This document shows, in pieces, positions 20,247 to 24,147 of a stretch of 24,147 nucleotides of DNA (within the stretch, counting starts at the first letter, position 1; each line of letters begins with the position of its first letter). The position numbers and the translations under genes are program-made. The notes under the pieces were generated by a model. The model was not told the DNA's origin and ran no database searches. It saw nothing but the letters and a program-made list of their open reading frames with translations. This DNA comes from Phaeoceros laevis (taxonomy: Eukaryota > Anthocerotophyta > Anthocerotopsida > Notothyladales), in assembly GCA_049999765.1 (NCBI GenBank), contig JBNGIQ010009459.1, positions 350,043-374,189 of the forward strand, written 5' to 3'.

Positions 20247-21122
20247 CTATCTCTTGATGTTAAGCATGTTTTTGGCCTCTTCTTGCTCCTCCATCAAGGT
20301 ATCACTGGTGTACTTCTCAAGCAACTCCTGCTTCTTCTTCTCCATTACCATACGCTCGATCTCTTTCTCGTCAGGCAGTGGCACATGGGCCACGAATTCC
20401 TTCCGAGGCACCTTCCCGTCCTCAATCTCCTCCAAGGCCAACTCATCCACTTCCTCGTCCGTGAAAGTCTTTTTGACATTCACCACCTCTCCACTTTTGA
20501 CATTCTTGCGGGCCTCAGCTTTCACTGCCTCTATCCGCTGCCACTCTTTCAAAGACTTATCCCGCATCTCCTTTTCTGCAACCTTCTCCACCTGCTCCAG
20601 CACTCCGTCCTCTTCATCCCTGTAGCCGTAGTAGTCAGCATCGATACGCTTGTACATCTCATACCTGGACCTCCTCCTTTTCAGCTCCGGTGGCTTATCG
20701 AAGAGCTCTCTCACTCCAGGTAGCTGCTTAGCGGCCCCAAAGTACCTGTACCCCATCCCCTTGCCACTGGCAACCTCCACCGGCCTGCCATCCGAGTCCG
20801 TGGGTTGGGGCCCAACCTTGGCATAATTGGGACCTCCGAGCTCTAAAATTCTAGCTTCCCAATGTCCCTTCTCCCGTATCAGCTTATTGATCTCGTCGTT
20901 AAGGTCCCGCAGTCGGTGCTCTCCCAGCCCAGGATTCTGAATTTCCATGACCTTCCGCCCAATTTCCCTGGTGATCTGTGTCCTCCATTTATCCGCTTCA
21001 GCAAGGTCCCGGCACTCCGACGCCAAGTAAGGCCGCTTCTCCTTCGGCTTCTTCTTCTCCTCATTCTTGTGAGCTAAGAACCTGTTGAGCATAGACTGCG
21101 CTTTCTCCTCATTTCTCGCCAT
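20247..21122 (-). CDS. ISY1: pre-mRNA-splicing factor ISY1 homolog
   Basis: Intronless, 291 residues (human ISY1 is about 285). The start MARNEEKAQSMLNRFLAHK is the family N-terminus, followed by RPYLASECRDLAEADKWRTQ, EIGRKVMEIQNPGLGEHRLR and DLNDEINKLIREKGHWE (to about 95). Next come LGGPNY, GYRYFGAAKQLPGVRELF (about 125-142), the RRRSRYEMYKRIDADYYGYR block, and a Lys/Glu-rich coiled C-terminus ending NMLNIKR. ISY1 is a component of the spliceosome linked to the NineTeen complex; it sits near the catalytic core in the B* and C complexes and helps first-step fidelity. No catalytic residues apply. Its ATG is 149 bp from that of ZNHIT2 on the other strand. I see no damage. Confidence 0.97.
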   Translation of the reverse strand: MARNEEKAQSMLNRFLAHKNEEKKKPKEKRPYLASECRDLAEADKWRTQITREIGRKVMEIQNPGLGEHRLRDLNDEINKLIREKGHWEARILELGGPNYAKVGPQPTDSDGRPVEVASGKGMGYRYFGAAKQLPGVRELFDKPPELKRRRSRYEMYKRIDADYYGYRDEEDGVLEQVEKVAEKEMRDKSLKEWQRIEAVKAEARKNVKSGEVVNVKKTFTDEEVDELALEEIEDGKVPRKEFVAHVPLPDEKEIERMVMEKKKQELLEKYTSDTLMEEQEEAKNMLNIKR

Positions 21123-21271
21123 CGCTCCTCCGCGCTACGATGTCCGCACTGCCTGAAACCTAAGAAAGTGCGTTTCTTTCGAGTCAGTGGCTTGACCTAG
21201 CATATTTTCTGCTTATCGATATAGAAACACAGAGACACTTGGATCAGTGTCACCTACATACAAATAGAACC
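21123..21271. promoter_or_regulatory. compact bidirectional promoter of ISY1 and ZNHIT2
   Basis: 149 bp lie between the two ATGs, so both transcripts must start inside this space or overlap. There is no strong TATA box in either direction; the central AT-rich stretch (about 21200-21226) is the least GC-rich part. This fits a shared housekeeping-type promoter. Confidence 0.6.
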
Positions 21272-23106
21272 ATGAACACGGGTGCACGCATGGATACTTC
21301 AGCTAGTCCCGGCATCAGCACCTCCAAACCGGCTATTAACCCTGCGATACAAGAGCAGAGGCTATTCTGCAGAGTGTCAGTCTCCTGTGCGATTCCTGCT
21401 TGTGCCTGTTGTCGCTCCTCCACACCAGCTCCGTGAGCTCTAAGGTGAAGTGACTGCTATGCATCTGGTCTTGGTTGAACAGGTGCCAGAAGAATTATGC
21501 AAGATATACTTGTCCCCGCTGCAACAGCCGATACTGCTGTGTGCAGTGCTACAAGGTATGAGCGGCAAGTGTGTCGATCATTCCTAACAGGGTGTTGAAT
21601 AGCTGCAGCTGAATTGTCTCACGTGAAGTCATGATAGTGGTTCTTATGTGTGGTTACTTTCACCTTGGCAGGCTCACAGTCTGCGGTGTACAGAATCCTT
21701 CAATCAGGAAAATTGCATTGCAGAGATGAAGGACCTAATTGTCACGGATGAGAACAAGCGGAAAATGGTGGATACTTTGAAACGGATTCACTTTGATGAG
21801 CAAGGCAGGAGTATACTTGACGATCTGGAGGATGAAGACCACGATATGGACGATGATAGAGGTGGCTAGGGCACCTTCTGGGGACTGTGACTCGTCATAC
21901 ACTGTGCTGACGAGTGTCTGACAACTGTTCATTATCAGTTGTGGATTGGTCTCTTACACCAGGGTTACTTCATGCTTTGATATATTAATCTGATCTGCTG
22001 CTACTAAGATCATGCTGTTCTGCTCTCGGTGCTCTGCAGATGGAATCCTGTCAGATGCAACATTACAGCGTCTCGAGCAAGGTGAGGTTGACATGTGCTT
22101 TGTTTCTCTCCTGATTGGTATGTGGTCAGGGTGCAACCCATTCCCATTTGATTTTCCTTCCCTTGTCTCAGTCAATTGTGTGAGGGCTATTTCAAGAGTC
22201 ATGTAATGTGATGGCTGACTGGTTGTTTGCTCAACACCTGTAGAAGGGGAGTTTTCGCTTGATTGTCTGACAGCAGAGGAGAGAAAAGCATTCCTGCGTT
22301 CTGTCGCAGCTGGTGAGCTCAGCCACATGATCAAACCATGGGAGCCGTGGTGGTGCAGCCCACATGCGAACTCCATCTCGCTGACTAAGCAAGGAACCCG
22401 TCGGGTTCAGGTTCTTGACAAAGAAGGAGATGAAATTTCAGAAGATACACTGGCGGACATACCTCCACCCCCTGACCAGCCTCTGGCCAAGGTTTCACAA
22501 CTGACATCAGGGGAACCATCACCGCTGCTCGCATATCACCTTGTGGAGGTTTTGTACAGTTACTGTTTCACACTGAGGCTTTTCAATGGTGACTGGCGAA
22601 GTGAGCCATTGGATGCTGGATCCACTCTGCTGAGCATCTCTGAGGTCTTGGGGGAAGCTTTTGCACCAGAGTCAGTGGGTGCTGCTCTCAATGCCTGTCT
22701 TGAAAAGATATGTTCTCCAATTTTCAAGCACACTGGTGGCTACAGGTTCGGAGTCGCTTTATTTGGGGACACCGAAGCATTGCTCAAGACTGGTAAGCCT
22801 GGTATCATCTGTGCTCTGGCAGACTTGCTTAGACTCTTAGAGGCAGCTCAAAGCGAGTTCAAATCAGGGCCAGCGGTAAACAAGCCTGCAGGAAGAACAG
22901 CCACGGAGACTCAGAACCTGGGCTCACCAAGGAACAGAAAGTCAGGTGGGAGCAATCGGCCTTCTTTGTTCAAGAAGCTCCAGTCAGCTGCTAGAAAGGT
23001 CTACTTTCTCACATGTTGGACGAACCATCAGGAAAGTGCAACGCTCTCATCTCTGATCATCCTTGTAGCCGACGAGAAAAGTAGCCATCCCGTTGAGGTC
23101 GTGTAG
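21272..23106 (+). CDS. ZNHIT2: zinc finger HIT domain protein 2 (ZNHIT2) homolog
   Basis: Five exons: 21272-21375, 21483-21555, 21672-21861, 22040-22081 and 22244-23106, giving 423 residues (human about 403). The zf-HIT domain is complete: Cys33-x2-Cys36, Cys45-x2-Cys48, Cys53-x3-Cys57, His61-x3-Cys65, the classic spacing. It continues with ENKRKMVDTLKRIHFDE, an acidic linker (about 110-120), LTAEERKAFLRSVAAGELSH, and KPWEPWW. The C-terminal helical domain includes LAYHLVEVLYSYCFTLRLFN. ZNHIT2 bridges the RUVBL1/2-R2TP chaperone to U5 snRNP assembly (PRPF8, EFTUD2 in animals); the role in plants is inferred. The start is the first in-frame ATG. The first donor is GTCAGT and the third GTGGCT, both non-optimal but needed for the zinc-finger spacing and for frame; exon 4 is only 42 bp. 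It diverges from ISY1. Confidence 0.93.
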
Positions 23107-23690
23107 GGATGCTAGAACCTCTTTTTGAAATTAATGAGCACAAGTTGTACCTCGTCCTCAACTACAGAGAGAAGGTTGCTAACCGCTAACATTTAAGCCT
23201 ACGATCTCTACATTTTTATTCAGGTCGCAACTTCCAAGGTAAGAAAGGACCCATGAGCTTTGCGCCATCACTTAAGGTGGTGAAGGGAATAACTTAGTCG
23301 GATGCTTCAAATCATAGTCTTCCTATGCAGCATGACGTGTGATAGCAGACGAGGTAAACGCTTGGACGTGAGGACCACGGCACACACAAATACGATGCCT
23401 CATCCAGGAAAGCTGTGGTCTGACATAAAGTAGAAAGCCGACCACACCAGTGAATCATGCGCTATTAGTCCACTGACGGGTGCGCCGGAATAGTACGCTT
23501 TTGTATTACGGAGAATCAGTAACTGAAATCAGTGGAGGTCTTTACATAATCGTACGATTATTTGCACATTATGAGGTGCTTGCCTCCATGCTCTACGCAC
23601 GTGTCTACCGTGCTACCCCGCGGGCCTACATCCCGGACCTACCGGCTTCTTTCCTACCCTGACGAACACGCGGCTATCTCTCTGTACAAG
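23107..23690. other. 3' flank of ZNHIT2, no gene seen
   Basis: Mixed sequence with short frames only. The ZNHIT2 3' UTR presumably ends here. Confidence 0.4.
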
Positions 23691-23691
23691 T

Positions 23692-23721
23692 AACCCTAAA
23701 CCACTCAACGCCAGCCACGTG
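23692..23721. promoter_or_regulatory. telo-box-like and G-box motifs
   Basis: AACCCTAA (23692-23699, inside TAACCCTAAACC) is a plant telo-box core. CACGTG (23716-23721, inside GCCACGTGTC) is a G-box/ABRE-type core. Both lie about 370-400 bp upstream of the ATG at 24090. In known plant promoters these bind telomere-repeat (TRB) and bZIP/bHLH factors respectively. Their use here is inferred. Confidence 0.4.
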
Positions 23722-24089
23722 TCGCCGCCGCCAGTGCTGCTTCCGGAGCTACCAGAGTAGCTAGGCTCGGCAGAGGTTCGGCTGTGCCAGTACATCACCG
23801 AGCGGATGATGGCTCATGGTCCGAACCATGGTTAATGGGATGGGCAGGGCTGCCAGCGTCATTGGCGGGACCAAAATGCAATAAACTTCCGCTCTGAGCA
23901 AACGTGGAGGAGTGGGGGCGAGCCGGAGAGGACGAGAGGGAGGCAGGAAGGCAGGCAGCCGTCCAGAAGCGCCGGAGAGAGCGCTTGCAAGAAACAGGAG
24001 CGCCGGCTAGTGCGCTTGCAGAATTGCGCTTCCGGGGGGCAAAATCTCGCCTGGAGCCCGCAAATTTGGCACGCCTCCGGTGCAATTCG

Positions 24090-24147
24090 ATGCCTGCGGC
24101 TGAGAGCATGGCGGGATCGGGTGCTCTGGGGTGAGCGGGGTCTGGAG
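24090..24147 (+). CDS. possible first exon of a gene running off the window
   Basis: An ATG at 24090 starts MPAAESMAGSGAL. The codons then meet CTGGG/GTGAGC at about 24130, a strong donor consensus just before an in-frame TGA. The preceding ~200 bp are purine-rich and GC-rich, like a 5' UTR. The exon would be about 41 bp and the product cannot be identified. A longer overlapping frame from 23904 (Arg/Ala/Glu-rich) is an alternative reading. Confidence 0.3.

Noticed and set aside
20221-20723. plus-strand Ser/Leu-rich frames over ISY1
   Set aside because: They are antisense shadows of the Lys/Glu-rich ISY1 codons; the minus-strand protein is unmistakable.

Overview
The window reads as nuclear DNA of a land plant. 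It carries genes with spliceosomal introns and several plant-only families: a PITAIRE-type CDKC kinase, the chloroplast NDH subunit PnsB4, and a four-helix DUF1218 wall/lignin-type membrane protein. Introns in the gene models are short (68-178 bp), and pentatricopeptide-repeat (PPR) debris is scattered between genes. A non-seed plant (lycophyte, bryophyte or fern ally) is my guess; this is inference only. Two 100-N gaps and one 10-N gap mark it as a draft scaffold.

Layout. 1-1080: GC-rich low-complexity DNA and the remains of a cytochrome P450 on the minus strand. 1080-2330: a 26-bp tandem array, a duplicated TATA-bearing 96-bp unit, and an unrecognised ORF that may be frameshifted. 3149-3758 (minus): a two-exon gene for a small secreted His/Pro/Gln-rich protein ending in two 18-residue repeats. 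4784-5542 (minus): DUF1218 membrane protein. 5543-8170: intergenic, one gap, one doubtful membrane-protein exon and several short tandem duplications. 8176-9680: decayed PPR pieces, partly duplicated around a second gap. 9700-15460: a long gene-poor stretch with hairpins, small repeats and an assembly seam at 11022-11031.

The right third is gene-dense. CDKC (minus, 11 exons, 15465-17880) diverges from PnsB4 (plus, 5 exons, 18392-19293). ISY1 (minus, intronless, 20247-21122) diverges from ZNHIT2 (plus, 5 exons, 21272-23106), with only 149 bp between their start codons. A likely first exon of another plus-strand gene starts at 24090 and runs off the window.

Themes. Three of the four right-hand genes act in nuclear RNA production: CDKC in Pol II C-terminal-domain phosphorylation, ISY1 in the spliceosome NineTeen-related complex, and ZNHIT2 in R2TP/U5 snRNP assembly. 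PnsB4 serves photosynthetic cyclic electron flow. The gene-poor left two thirds are full of short direct tandem duplications (11 to 103 bp), some of which have visibly broken gene remnants. I saw no new defence-like or mobile system. The best novelty candidates are the repeat-bearing secreted protein, the head-to-head splicing-factor pair, and the hairpin cluster at 10485-10592.
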